From positions 34,497,078 through 34,561,077 of the forward strand of contig CM055095.1 in the NCBI GenBank assembly GCA_029204225.1: 64,000 bases of DNA. Reading direction: 5' to 3'. The DNA is from Diphasiastrum complanatum (taxonomy: Eukaryota > Streptophyta > Lycopodiopsida > Lycopodiales > Lycopodiaceae). Within the stretch, counting starts at the first letter, position 1. Each line of letters opens with the position of its first letter. Shown in pieces: positions 21,755-31,665 of the stretch. A program made the translations under genes and the position numbers. The notes under the pieces are model-generated. The model was not told the DNA's origin. It did not search any database and worked only from the letters and a program-made list of their open reading frames with translations.

Positions 21755-24260
21755 CTATGAAGATTTAAGCATTGATCTTGATATAACTCCAAGATTAGAT
21801 CTATGCTTGATGAAAGCACTTTTTCTCAAAGGCTTGGTGAGTAGATCGGCAATACAAGAGGACGAGTTGACATGCTCCAAATAGATTTCTCCTCCAATAA
21901 GCTTTTCTCTCACAAAATGGTGTGCCACTTCTATGTGCTTGCTTCTTGCATGAAATATGGGATTATTGGCAAGAGCTTGGGCCGAGATGTTATCACACTT
22001 GATCATTGGTAGATCATCTTCCTTGATGCACTTTAGCTCCATCAATAACCTCTTGATCCAAAGCACCTCTTTGGTAGTTGTAGTGAGTGCTTTGTACTCG
22101 GCCTCACATGAAGAGAGAGATATAGTATCTTGCTTTTTGGAAAGCCAAGATATTAGATTGCCTCCAAGAAAGATAGTCTATGCACTAATAGACTTTCAAT
22201 CCATCTTGTCACTTGCAAAGTCCGAATCCGAGTAGCCAACAATGGATAGATCTTCACTTTTATAAAGTAGACCATAATCACAAGATGAAGATACATATCT
22301 TAGAATCCTCTTGGCCATCTTCCAATGATGGATCTTAGGATCTTGCATAAATTGACTCAATTTGTGCACACAAAAACTTAGATCGGGCCTAGTAATGGTA
22401 AGCCAAATCAAGGAGCCTACAAGACTCCTAAAAAGTGTGATGTCCTGAAAGGATCTTTCATCACCTTTATTAGGATCTTTTACAATTTGCTCCATTGGAG
22501 TATCTATGCTCTTAGAATTTTCCATATGGAGTTTTTTCAACAGAGTGAGCATATCTAGATTGGCATATAAAGACATGATTTTCATAAAAATCAATTTTCA
22601 GGCCTAGAATGTAATGTATCTCTCCTAGATCTTGCATTTTAAACTCACATCCAAGTGCTAGCTTAGTTTCATCAACTAGCTTGATACAACTTCCACAAAG
22701 AATAATGTCATCAACATAAATTAGAAGAATGACAATATTGCTATCAACAACCTTTAGATACATGGAAGGATCATAGTCACTAAGAGTAAATCCTAGTGAG
22801 ATAAGAAAAGAATTAAGTCTTGAATATCATGATCTTGGTGCTTGCTTGAGTCCATAAAGACTTTTGAAGAGCAAGCACACTTTGGACTCATCCTTGATGA
22901 ATCCTTGAGGTTGTTCCATATAGATCTCCTCCTCAACATAACCATTTAGAAAAGCATTGGATACATCTAACTGGAACACCTTCCACTTAAAGAAACAAGC
23001 AAGAGAAAAAAGAATTCTTATTGTCACCATCTTTGCAACGGGTGCAAAGGTCTCCTCATAATCAAGGCCATGGATTTGAGCAGATCCTTGGGCACATAAT
23101 CTTGCTTTATACTTGTTGATGGTGCCATCATGATTGAACTTGATCCGAAATACCCACTTGCAACCAATCACATGCTTGTTGGATGGAGGATCCACAAGCT
23201 CCCAAGTATTGTTGGTGATCAATGCATCATACTCTTGCTTCATGGCATCATACCACTCCTTGGTATTGAGTGCCTCTTGTACATTCTTTGGCTCTTCATG
23301 AGAGACATAAAAAACATAATTAGTGGAATCAAGGTCCACTTGTTTGACTTTGTCAACATATGAGAGCCTCTTAGGCTCGGATCTATCTCTCATGGATCTT
23401 CTTGGTGAGAAAATCCGAGGAGAGTCTTCTTCAAATCTCGACCCCATCACATCATGATTGTCTTCAAAATCAATAATCGGTGATGCATCCATACACTTCT
23501 TGATCTCGGCCTCTTCAAAAGATGAGTGTTGATCTTCATGAAAGACAACATCTCTACTTTCAATAACTTGAGAAGTAGAGAGTATAAAGACTCTATAGGC
23601 CTTCTTGGTGGATGAGTATCCAACCATGATCCCTTTGCATGCACTAGGATCTTCCTTCTTCCTTGTTTCCAAGGAAATATGGACAAAGCTTATGCATCCA
23701 AAAACTCTAAGGTGATCAACCTTAGGCTTCTTCAAATATAAGATTTCATATGGTGACTTTCCTCCAAGAGCTATATGTGGGAGCCTATTGCAAAAATAAT
23801 TTGCACAATTAATGGCTTCTCCCCAAAAATCTTTGGGCAAAAATGCCTCAATTCTCATAGATTTTGCACATTCACATAGAGATCTATTCTTTCTCTCGGC
23901 CACTCCATTTTGAGATGGAGAGTAGGCACAAGAGAACTCTCTTTTGATGCCTTCAAGCTCACAAAAATCTTGAAATTTATTGGAGATATATTCACCACCT
24001 CCATCACTTCTAAGAGCTTTAATCTTGAATGAGAATTGCTTCTCTACATAAGCTTTTAAAATAAGGAGATGATCAAACACCATATATTTAGAAGCAAGAA
24101 GATATATCCAAGTGAATCTTGTGAAATCATCAATGAAAGTAACAAAACAAGTGGCTCATCCCTTGCTTGTAGTTGATGAGAAATGCACATTCGAGTGGAT
24201 TAACTCCAAAGGATGCTTGCTTTTGATAGAAGATCTTGTAAATGGCTTTTTGTGAGATTT
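21755..24260 (-). pseudogene. C1 pol: integrase, reverse transcriptase, RNase H
   Basis: From the high end: integrase with LELIHSNVHFSS, in which the first catalytic Asp is Asn, a TGA, FIDDFTRFTWIYLL, RSDGGGEYISNKF (second Asp) and NGVAERKNRSLCECAKS (Glu intact). The long frame 24083-22827 continues through KSPYEILYLKKPKVDHLRVF and the RT start (WYDAMKQEYDALITNNTWEL, CKWVFRIKFNHDGTINKYKA, LDVSNAFLNGYVEEEIYMEQ). After frame breaks, RT has the LLIYVDDIILCGS box (YVDD intact) at about 22730-22690. RNase H shows GYSDSDFASD, LSSCEAEYKAL (stops nearby) and the C-terminal block ANNPIFHARSKHIEVAHHFV. Loss of the first integrase Asp alone would prevent autonomous integration. Confidence 0.92.
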
Positions 24261-25666
24261 AGCAATAGCGCAAGCTCACAAGGCTTGATCTTCTTGGAGA
24301 ATGACTTTGGCAAGCCAATAGCTTTGGCTTCTTTGATCATAGACAGCATGGATTTGTAGTTGGGATGTCCCAACCTCCTATGCCATAATTCCTCCATAGA
24401 GAGCTTTTTTACAAGAGCAACATTACAAGCATTTACATACTCATTTGAATCTAGTTTATAGATGCCTCCAAATCTAGATCCTAATGCAAGTATCTCATCA
24501 TTCTTTTTGATAGTGCAAGTATCAACATTGAATTTTACATCAAGGCCATTATCAAGCAATTGGCCAACACTAATAAGATTCTTAGTAAGCTTAGGTACAT
24601 AAAGAACTTCAGAGAGAGAAATAATTTTAGAGGATGCAAGCTTCAAGGGAATGTTCCCTATGCCTTCAATAGGACATTCAAAATCATTTGCAGTGTATAT
24701 TGATTTCTTGACTCCATCATAAGGTGCAATAGAAGAGAAAGAGTCCTTGGAGCTACACATATGTGAAGAGGCTCCACTATCAATATACCATAGGCTGTCC
24801 TTCTTGAAAGGAGTAGATGAGAAACTAGAGACCATAAGAGATCCCTCTCCATCACTTGCAATAGTGTCTTCCTTCTCATTGGTAATGTTGGCTTGCTTGA
24901 GTTGATTCTTCTTCTTGAAGCAATTGGTGGCATAATGGCCTTTCTTGCCACAATAAAAGCACTTGATCTTCTTCTTCTTGAGCTTGGATGATGAAGCATT
25001 AGAGGAATCATCTTCCTCCTCATCTTTGTCTTTGGATTTGACTTTGTCCTTGCTTGAGGATTGTTGATGTTGGTTCTTGCTCCTCCCTTTGTGCTTATCC
25101 TTGGCAAAGAAAGCTTTGCCATCATTATGAGTGAGAGAGAGCTTGTCCATCCTCAAGAGCTTGTACTCTTGTCTTGATTCTTCTGAAATTAGCACAATTT
25201 GGAGAGCCTCCAAACTTGGTAGCTCCTCCTTAATGGCATAAGATTGGACAAGGTTATCAAATTCACTTCTCAAGCCATTGAGAATGACTTGAACTAGCTC
25301 ATTTTGATTGATGGAATCACCAATACAAGCAAGTTCTCTATGAATATCTTTTACTCTCAAAACATAACTAGATGCACTCTCATCACTCTTTTGGCTACTT
25401 TGAAAGATTTGATTCCTAAGAGTGAGAAGCCTAGAGGTATTCTTAGCCTCATAGATAGTCTTGAGACAATCCCAAGCTTCTTTGGCTGTTGTACAGGTAC
25501 CTATCTCCCTCAATATCTCATTAGAGACATTCATCTTAATGTAGTGGAGAGCCATCCTAGCTCTCTTTTTGTATTTTTGAACCTCTTGAAGAACTTGTGG
25601 TTCTTCTTCATGGCCAAGAACTATGTCCATCACGTCTTGAAGGATCAAGATGGACTCCATCCTCAT
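24200..25666 (-). pseudogene. C1 gag, protease and GAG-pre-integrase (488-codon open frame)
   Basis: An uninterrupted frame from 25666. Gag occupies residues about 1-235 (EAWDCLKTIYEAKN, LLTLRNQIFQSSQKSDESAS, HRELACIGDSINQNELVQVI, LPSLEALQIVLISEESRQEY), followed by a Lys/Asp/Glu-rich stretch and one intact CX2CX4HX4C zinc knuckle (CFYCGKKGHYATNC, residues about 237-250). Protease is at residues about 290-400 (LWYIDSGASSHMC with the catalytic DSG; LYVPKLTKNLISVGQLLDNG). The pre-integrase block is LSMEELWHRRLGHPNYKSML. The frame breaks near 24250 on entering integrase. The first 20 or so residues look intact; the start is the first Met after the primer site and a 58-bp leader. Confidence 0.93.
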
Positions 25667-25724
25667 TTTTCAAATTGAATAGTTTTCACTTAAATGGATC
25701 AAAATGCATGGTAACCTTAGGTAG

Positions 25725-25736
25725 GCTCTGATACCA
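25725..25736 (-). other. C1 primer binding site, tRNA-iMet
   Basis: On the minus strand TGGTATCAGAGC lies three bases (ACT) inside the LTR end (...GAAATCA). It is a perfect match to the initiator tRNA-Met complement. Confidence 0.93.
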
Positions 25737-25739
25737 AGT

Positions 25740-26471
25740 TGATTTCACACGTGTGGATTGTCCACAACATGTACTTGTGATCTCCTAAGATGTGTAGATG
25801 CACCAAAATCAAGACTAGATTGAAATTCAAGATCAATCTTAGATCCTATGGCAAAAACACACTACTACATGCATTCAATCACTTCCAACTCTCACTCACA
25901 CGTGTGGGAAGTATTCAAAAAATATTCTAAGTAAAAACAAGCTGCTCTCCTCGGGTAGAGAGAGAAAAACCATCATGAGCTCTCGGGTAGAGAGAGAAAG
26001 CTAGAAATTCAATGACACTCAAAATCCACACAATCACCAAATCAATTAGATCCAAAATGAGGAGTACAATGATACTAGTAGATCCACGAGCTACCACTAT
26101 GCTTAACTATGATTGACCACACTTTGTCACCTCTTCATCCTATTGGACCATTGATCCATGCACCTCTTAACTCTATTGGACTATATTCAAGCACACCTCA
26201 AATTCCTATTGGACCACACATGGTTCCACCTCTGAATCCTATTGGACCTCTTAGAATTCATCAAACAAAGGCATTACACTTGTCTACACTCTAATTGGCA
26301 TGAGTTTAGCCTCTTACTCTATTTTGGCTCAATAGTGGCATTACAAGTGGAAATGCATAATTTGCCATCTATGCCAAATTTGTTCCTATCAACATCCTAC
26401 ACCTAGATACTTGATGTAAAAAACATAAGACCCCTATATCTAACATAGATAATCTTTTTCAATTCTTCACA
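25740..26471 (-). repeat. C1 5' LTR (732 bp)
   Basis: On the plus strand it runs from TGATTTCACACG (25740) to TTCTTCACA (26471), so on the minus strand it starts TGTGAAGAA and ends GAAATCA. Palindromic CACACGTGTG G-box-type sequences occur at 25746-25755, next to the LTR end, and at 25897-25906. The repeated phrase CCTATTGGACC (26147-26246) gives internal short repeats. A matching relic is at 29867-30435. Confidence 0.93.
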
Positions 26472-26479
26472 ACACTGTG

Positions 26480-27370
26480 GGTAGCTTAAGAGTTAGACTC
26501 CAGAAATCAAAGTTATACTCTTGTATCGAACTCTTTTGGCGTATCTTCGTCCATCTTTTAAAGTTATCATCATTTTGGAATGGTCTTCTGAAGGTCTCAA
26601 TACAAGCATTCTTATATAACGGCCAATTAGTTCGTGCGTTACATTCCTCTATTGATAGCCTATTCTCCCTCTGCTTCCACTACTCATAGGCCGTCGAAAT
26701 GGATTGTAGCAAAAGTAATTTTAGCTTGATCAGGTCTATCAAACAGGGTGAAGTAACGATCTAATTTATTCACCCACTCTTCAATGTCAAGGGGCTTAAA
26801 GTCACCATTGAATTTTTGAATGGTAATCTTATCCTTGTACTCTTGAGCATCAAAGTGGTTCCATTTTTCATGAAACCTCGTTGTTTTGACATTCCCGTGT
26901 CATTTCCAAGTCTGACCGGATATTCAATATGACTTTTTAATACATGTTTTCCCCTGTCAATGTCAATTCTCTAGACATCTTGAGAAGATGTTACATTTTC
27001 TGACGGAGATGGTAGTTGGAACAATGTAGATGGCTCATTATATCTATGATCAGCTCCCGCAATCTTCTACCAGCTAGGCTATCAAGCAATTTTGTCCATT
27101 TCAGTTCATCATCTTGCCAATTTTGTTTCATTTCTTGCCGATCTTGTCTCATTTCTTGCAACATTGCCACTATCAGATCTTATGTGGCCTGCATTTTATT
27201 TAGTATGTTTTCTTGCTGGTTTGAAACCTGCAGTTCTTCCACTATTTCTTCCATAGGCAAGTTGTCTTGAGGTGGGTTATTCTTATCCACTGTTTGCTTT
27301 CCTTTACAACCATCTTGAATTTGGATAGTTTTATTGAGTTCGTCTTATCGTTCTGATCACTTTTCATTTT
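26480..27370 (-). pseudogene. Ty3/gypsy gag remnant (coiled-coil N-terminus and capsid start)
   Basis: Minus-strand translation from about 27300 gives DKNNPPQDNLPMEEIVEELQ, QQENILNKMQAT, LIVAMLQEMRQDRQEMKQNW, DDELKWTKLLDSLAG: a heptad-rich gag N-terminus. Nearer 26870-26690 comes the capsid entry, EYKDKITIQKFNGDFKPLDI, EEWVNKLDRYFTLFDRPDQA, and KITFATIHFDG followed by a broken W-rich segment. This is the chromovirus-like gag pattern (F.G....VD.WLNKLE.YF). It is cut at 26472 by the copia LTR. It could be the gag of the same element as the minus-strand RT fragment at 15253-16870, now separated by later insertions, but the protease part that would prove this is missing. Confidence 0.72.
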
Positions 27371-27589
27371 TACTGCACTAGAATCAGAGTTCAAACAAAA
27401 AAGTTATGAAAGTTTTAAGAAATTTTTTAAAAACGATTGATTACAACTTAAGCGGGGGGTGAGATGAAACTTCAAAATTGAATTATATAAATTTTGGAGT
27501 CCATGAAACATTGGAGTGCTGGCAAGAATTAGCAAGATCCGTAAAAAAATATGAAGATTTGAGGCAAATTCTTTTTTCTAAAGTGATCT

Positions 27590-27955
27590 CGACCTAATGG
27601 GAGAAGTGTCGTGGCAATCTCGACCGAGCTGGGGAATGGACACAATCTGGACCGAGTGGGAGAAGGGCCATGGCAATCTCGACCGAGCCAGGGAATGGAC
27701 ACAATGTCGGCCGCATGGGAGAAGGGCTGTGGCAATCTCGACTGAGCCAGGGAATGGACACAATTCCAACCGAATAGGAGAAGGGTCGTGGCAATTCCAA
27801 CCAAATAGGAGAAGGGTTGTGGCAATCTCGATCGAGCCGGGGAATGGACGCAATCTCGACCGAATGGGAGAAAGTAGAGAGAACTCTCGACCGAATGAAG
27901 GAAGGTGAGAGAGACCTCTTGACCGAATGGGTGAGGGCAGAGAGAGGTCAACCAA
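27590..27955 (+). repeat. Minisatellite with about 60-bp unit containing ATCTCGACCGA
   Basis: About six units of the form GGCAATCTCGACCGAGCCGG, then GGAATGGACACAATCTCGAC, then CGAATGGGAGAAGGGTCGT. Subunits of roughly 30 bp alternate. The core ATCTCGACCGA is shared with the 25-bp arrays at 5.9 and 13.8 kb, in plus orientation as at 13.8 kb. No gene lies in it; long open frames across it are repeat artefacts. Confidence 0.9.
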
Positions 27956-27996
27956 GACGACAGAGAACGAAAACTTAGAAACTTGAATGTGGGGGG

Positions 27997-28107
27997 GAAA
28001 GGCCCTGCCTAAGGGCCTTCCTTGCTGGGAGGGCCCTTGCTCGAGGGCGGGAGCCCGAGGGCAGGCCCCGACCAGCAAGGAAGGCCTGAGGGCTTTGGGC
28101 CTTCCCC
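27997..28107. repeat. GC-rich foldback
   Basis: GGCCTTCCTTGCTGG (28014-28028) and CCAGCAAGGAAGGCC (28072-28086) are perfect 15-bp inverted arms around a 43-bp GC-rich loop that can pair further. Outside them GGAAAGGCCC and GGGCCTTCC extend the arms imperfectly to about 110 bp in all. It lies just after the 60-bp minisatellite, in DNA that is otherwise AT-rich. Confidence 0.85.
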
Positions 28108-28260
28108 TACGTAATGCCATTGTGCGAAGGTTTGTTTTTTTTTTGTGTGTGTTTTTTGGTCGTACGGTACGGCCGTACGGTTGTACCCGTGGACCAATTT
28201 TTTTTTTTTTTTGTTCGGCTTTTTGCCATTTTTTTTTTCGCAAATTTTTTCACGTTTGTG

Positions 28261-28319
28261 GTGGAATGTGGATGTGGACAGCCAATGATGGGCTGCCACA
28301 TAGCACATGCACATTCCAC
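28261..28319. repeat. Nested hairpin upstream of a TATA box
   Basis: The outer arms GTGGAATGTG (28261-28270) and CACATTCCAC (28310-28319) are perfect. Inside, TGTGGACAGCC and GGCTGCCACA form a second stem with one bulged A and a 7-base loop. A palindrome GTACGGCCGTAC lies nearby at 28167-28178. The structure sits about 40 bp upstream of TATAAAA (28356-28362). Confidence 0.8.
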
Positions 28320-28355
28320 CGGAGAGAGGAGAGAGAACGACAGATTTCTAGGAGA

Positions 28356-28362
28356 TATAAAA
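28356..28362 (+). promoter_or_regulatory. Candidate TATA box
   Basis: TATAAAA in the context TAGGAGATATAAAATTGGATC. The arrangement of minisatellite, foldback, TATA box and about 600 bp of leader parallels the LTR-like region at 13.45-15.24 kb, so this may be the promoter of another LTR of the same kind. No primer site or second LTR was found to confirm it. Confidence 0.4.
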
Positions 28363-28975
28363 TTGGATCTACATTATGCTCGTGGAGGTGGTCCCAAAAT
28401 ACAAAGGACACATTAGCACAAGGCATTACTGTATTGTAACTATGTTAAATCAGCAGGAAAAGGAGAGAGAGTGATAGAACGTTGTTCCCTGTTAATTATT
28501 CTTTTGAATCCCTGTTTGACTTTGTTTCGGTTGGAGGTATATTGGAAAGCATGGACAGTGGCTTTGCAGGCTGGAAATACTTGTGCATGCCAGTGTTTTT
28601 CCCATAATGTTTACCTCCAGTAAAAGAAGCTTCAGAACCCAAGGTTATTTCCTGTTCAAGCTCGCACCGGTGTTCTCAGAATGGAACGTGTGGTATCACC
28701 CCTATTTGCCATTGTCTATTCAATGTTATGAGTTGCACAGAACTGCGATGGACCGGTTGGATTCTGTCTTATTCAATTTTCTTATTGCTTCATTGTTGTT
28801 GCCAATTTTCGACTTGGAGCCGTTCTTGCGTGAATCAAGGAAAGCTTTCTCTACCACCTCCAAGAGTGCAAGTCTGCTGGTGCAAACGGAATCGGTTGTT
28901 GTATTTGCTTGCGTTTCTTGATAATTTTCTCCTCATGAATCATTTTGTGAGTGTCGCTGAACTGATCAATAGAGG

Positions 28976-29191
28976 ATGATGGATGAGGGAAAGCAGCAAG
29001 CAGAATCTGTGACACTTGAGATTAGTGGTTCTATAGCCAATAATTCTCAGAACTCGACGGATGAAAGCCAGCCGAGAGTTGTAGATAGGGAGAGATCTCT
29101 GGAGCAGGATGAAAGGCAACCGAGAGTTGTAGTTAGGGAGAGATCTCTGGAGCAGGATGAAGAAGCCGATTCAGTGGAACCGAGGATGTGA
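28976..29191 (+). CDS. Small hydrophilic acidic ORF with duplicated 16-residue unit (unknown)
   Basis: 71 codons from ATGATGGATGAG to TGA. The protein is hydrophilic, with no membrane segment or known domain. A 48-bp in-frame direct duplication (period 48 from 29072 to about 29166) encodes PRVVDRERSLEQDERQ followed by nearly the same again. In-frame duplication and an absence of stops are compatible with coding, but 71 codons are also expected by chance. It follows a TATA-like site at 28356 by 620 bp. It may be a gag N-terminus, a host exon or non-coding; I do not recognise it. Confidence 0.3.
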   Translation: MMDEGKQQAESVTLEISGSIANNSQNSTDESQPRVVDRERSLEQDERQPRVVVRERSLEQDEEADSVEPRM

Positions 29192-29866
29192 GATTAGCCG
29201 AATTGAATGGGCGTTGGAACAGCCGAGGAGTAGGGTGTGTTTAATTTTTAGGGTTATGTTAGGTTTGATTAGGGTACGTTAGGACTGTAGGTAGATAGGG
29301 TTAGGATTTTTTTTAAAGAAAACCTTCAAATTGAAGAAATTGGAAAAAATTTGCAACAGGCACCAAACTTCAAATTTGAAGTGTTGAAGTGCTTCTCTCT
29401 CACTTGTAAAAGAAATTTCCAAAATTTTGGCTAGTCTGATTGTTAGCCAATATTTTCGCAACATGTGCATCTAACTCTGTATATTATGTACACAATGTAG
29501 ATACACTATTACATGTCAGCCTTTAGGCTGATTATATAGTAAAGCGGGTGTGAAATCCCGATAGTAGTAACGATAGTTCGAGATGTTAAGTTTTCCATGA
29601 GGTTCTAATCTCTTTCGAAGAGTGTCATGTCGATAATTTGACTATTGAAAAATAGTAAAGGTGTCCCTTTGACTTATTCGGTTGATTTGTGTGTATATCT
29701 GCACACTCTTCAACTATAGCAAGTTCTTGAGTAAATAACTAGGTCTAGGACTCTGTTGTGGATACCTGAAAGAGATAGCTTGTAAGGATCACCAAGTGAA
29801 GATCCTCTAAATATTGTTTCATGCACCAAAAGGACTACTATGGAGCCAAACATTAGGGCTCATTTG
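29192..29866. other. Interval without recognisable gene
   Basis: AT-rich DNA. At 29240-29310 several AGGGTTA/TTAGG-like words occur but not as a regular array. Nothing else is identified. Confidence 0.5.
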
Positions 29867-30435
29867 TGTGAAAAATGCAAAAATGTTATCTAGGTTAGAT
29901 GTAGGAGTCTTACATTTTTCTATGTCAAGCATCTTGGTGTAGAATGATGATTGGCATAGATGGCAAATTGATCAATTCCACATGTAATGCCACTATTGAG
30001 CCAAAGTAAGGAGGTGAAACTCGAGCTAAATAGGTTGTTGACAAGTGTTTTGATTTAGTTTGATGAAGCTCAAAGTGGTCCAATAGAATTTAGAGGTGGA
30101 ACCATCAATGGTCCAATAGGATTTTAGATATTCTTGAGAATGGTCCAATAGAATTAAGAGGTGGATGGATCAATGGTCCGTAATTTGGAGATCAAGTGGA
30201 TTTTTGAGTCTAAGTGTTTTCTAGCACTGCAGCTTGTTTTTATTTAGTTTTATTTTGGAACACTTCTCACACGTGTGTATGTACTTTGGAAGTGAGTTAA
30301 TGCATGTAGTAGTGTGTTTTTGCCATTGAATTGAAGATTGATCTTGAATCTCAATCTAGTCTTGATCATTGTCCATCCACACACCTTAGGAGATCTAAAT
30401 TACATGTAGTGGACACTCCACACGTGTGAAATTTA
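29867..30435 (+). repeat. Diverged copia LTR (C1 family) with decayed primer site
   Basis: Plus-strand sequence follows the C1 LTR from its start (TGTGAAAAATG... versus TGTGAAGAATT...), through GTTAGATGTAGGAGTCTTA, GGCATAGATGGCAAATT, AATGCCACTATTGAGCCAAA and the GGTCCAATAG repeats, to its end CCACACGTGTGAAATTTA. The following TGTAGTCAGAGC (30439-30450) and ACCTAAGGTTATCATGCATT correspond to the C1 primer site and first leader bases (ACCTAAGGTTACCATGCATT). It is therefore a 5' LTR that kept about 50 bp of leader, or a solo LTR with flanking internal sequence. It carries CACACGTGTG at 30268-30277 and 30419-30428, as in C1. Confidence 0.85.
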
Positions 30436-30469
30436 CATGTAGTCAGAGCTTACCTAAGGTTATCATGCA

Positions 30470-31359
30470 TTTCCATTTATTAGTATGAAAATTTTATACC
30501 AATATTGAGCTAGAAATTGTCAAGATCCATTTTCCTAGCTATCTTGTTCAATTTTGGATCAAAAGGGATCAATAAGGCATTGATTGGGTCTGACCTGGTA
30601 ATGTACGGAATCAAGTGCTCAGACACGTGTGAGGAACATCCAATTTCAGTTTGAGAGTTCTCTTTCATGTTTGATCCAAAAATCTTGCTAGATAGCTTGT
30701 TTAAAAGCTAGTTTGTCTAATTTTTGATGCAATCAGCTTCATTCCATTTGATTGAACCAATAAAAAGCTATAAGCTTTTAAAAAGGGCTAGGTAGGGCAC
30801 CTAGACCTGGGTGGACACATTTGGTTTGGTGGAGAGATTGCTTGTTTGATCCCAAATGACACTTGAATGTTATCAATCTTACCTTTATGTGATCTAGGCA
30901 TCGTTTTGAGATCTTAGCCATTTTGTTTTATGCAATATCATTGTATTTGTTGGTTTCTTAGTGTAGTGTTTGATCCTAATTTTGCCCATACTCCATCATT
31001 TGATGTGAAATAGATCTAGTTTTGGAGATATTGGTATAGCTAGTGAGAATTATCTCACAATTTGTTGCAAGATCTTGCATAGAAGGTGATAGCACATCAT
31101 TATTGGATCCTATTGTGAGTGTGTAGCAAAGTTGAAGATGAGGGGTTATGGGAGGACTCTCAACCAGTGGAATTGCGGACGTACTAGCCAAATATTTTCT
31201 AATGGGAGGAGGTGAGGGTGAAGATCTGGGAGACCCGGGCTTGGGTTGCGAACGCTTGGGCTGTGCTTGCTTTCTCTTTTTGCAGGGTGGGATAGGCCCC
31301 TTTTCAAAAGGAACTTGCCTCTGTGTGAATCCAGACTTAAAAATGTTGTCATAGGTGTT
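30470..31359. other. Interval without assigned gene
   Basis: No retroelement domain was recognised. The last 200 bp (31150-31340), read on the minus strand, are open and Pro/Ser/Arg-rich (KKRKQAQPKRSQPRSGSPRS), directly downstream of the histone-like frame. Whether this is part of a transcribed unit is unknown. Confidence 0.4.
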
Positions 31360-31654
31360 TCAAAGCCTCATGACAAGAAGCATGTCCTTGGGCATCAGTG
31401 TCACCCTCTTGCCATGAATGGAACAGAACATCGAATCCTCAAACAATTTTGTCTGGAAGTCCTCGTATGCAGTATGGAGGGCCTCCAATGCAGTGATGTT
31501 CCACCTCACTGCATAGGGCAGATGGGTGGTCATATCTTGTGTAACCTCCCTCACAGCCTGGTAGAAGGCTGCTTTTGGGATCAGAAGTTTGGTGCTCCTC
31601 ATGGACGCCGAGGTCTACCGCGTCTTTGCGGACATACGGGTTCAGATGTCTGGG
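31360..31654 (-). pseudogene. CENH3: CENH3-like histone H3 relic (histone fold, frameshifted, N-tail lost)
   Basis: The 80-codon frame 31602-31360 aligns along the whole H3 histone fold: STKLLIPKAAFYQAVREV (alpha-N/alpha-1), a long loop 1, RWNITALEALHTAYEDF (alpha-2), LFEDSMFCSIHGKRVTLM and PKDMLLVMRL (alpha-3), ending in TGA where H3 proteins end. Three traits favour centromeric H3 over canonical H3: loop 1 is longer by about four residues, it carries an Arg-Trp pair eight residues before the ALxAL helix, and DSMxCxIH replaces DTNLCAIH. Upstream (31654-31613) another frame gives RKDAVDLGVHEEHQ, matching the spacing of the H3 RPGTVALREIRKYQ segment, so a small frameshift separates the two. 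The N-terminal tail is absent because an LTR starts at 31666. It is probably a pseudogene or gene fragment. Confidence 0.72.
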
Positions 31655-31665
31655 GACGGGACGGT

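Larger units (their letters stand above)
21091..26471 (-). mobile_element. Ty1/copia element C1, nearly complete, minus strand
   Basis: This is the best preserved element in the window. It has a 5' LTR (25740-26471), a primer site (25725-25736), one gag-pol region in the order gag, protease, integrase, RT, RNase H (integrase before RT proves copia), a purine-rich tract next to the 3' LTR, and a 3' LTR at 21091-21739. The 3' LTR lacks the last 85 bp (counterparts of 25740-25824) and joins foreign sequence, so its terminus was removed after insertion and no target duplication can be read. By eye the two LTRs differ at about a dozen sites in 650 bp, suggesting a moderately young insertion. Gag-pol has a few stops and frameshifts. 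Confidence 0.93.

Noticed and set aside
27578-28243. 221-codon minus-strand frame, Arg/Pro/Ser-rich
   Set aside because: It spans the 60-bp minisatellite and the GC-rich foldback; composition follows from the repeats.
29240-29310. Interstitial telomeric repeat (TTTAGGG-like words)
   Set aside because: Only a few scattered AGGGTTA/TTAGG words without a regular 7-bp period.
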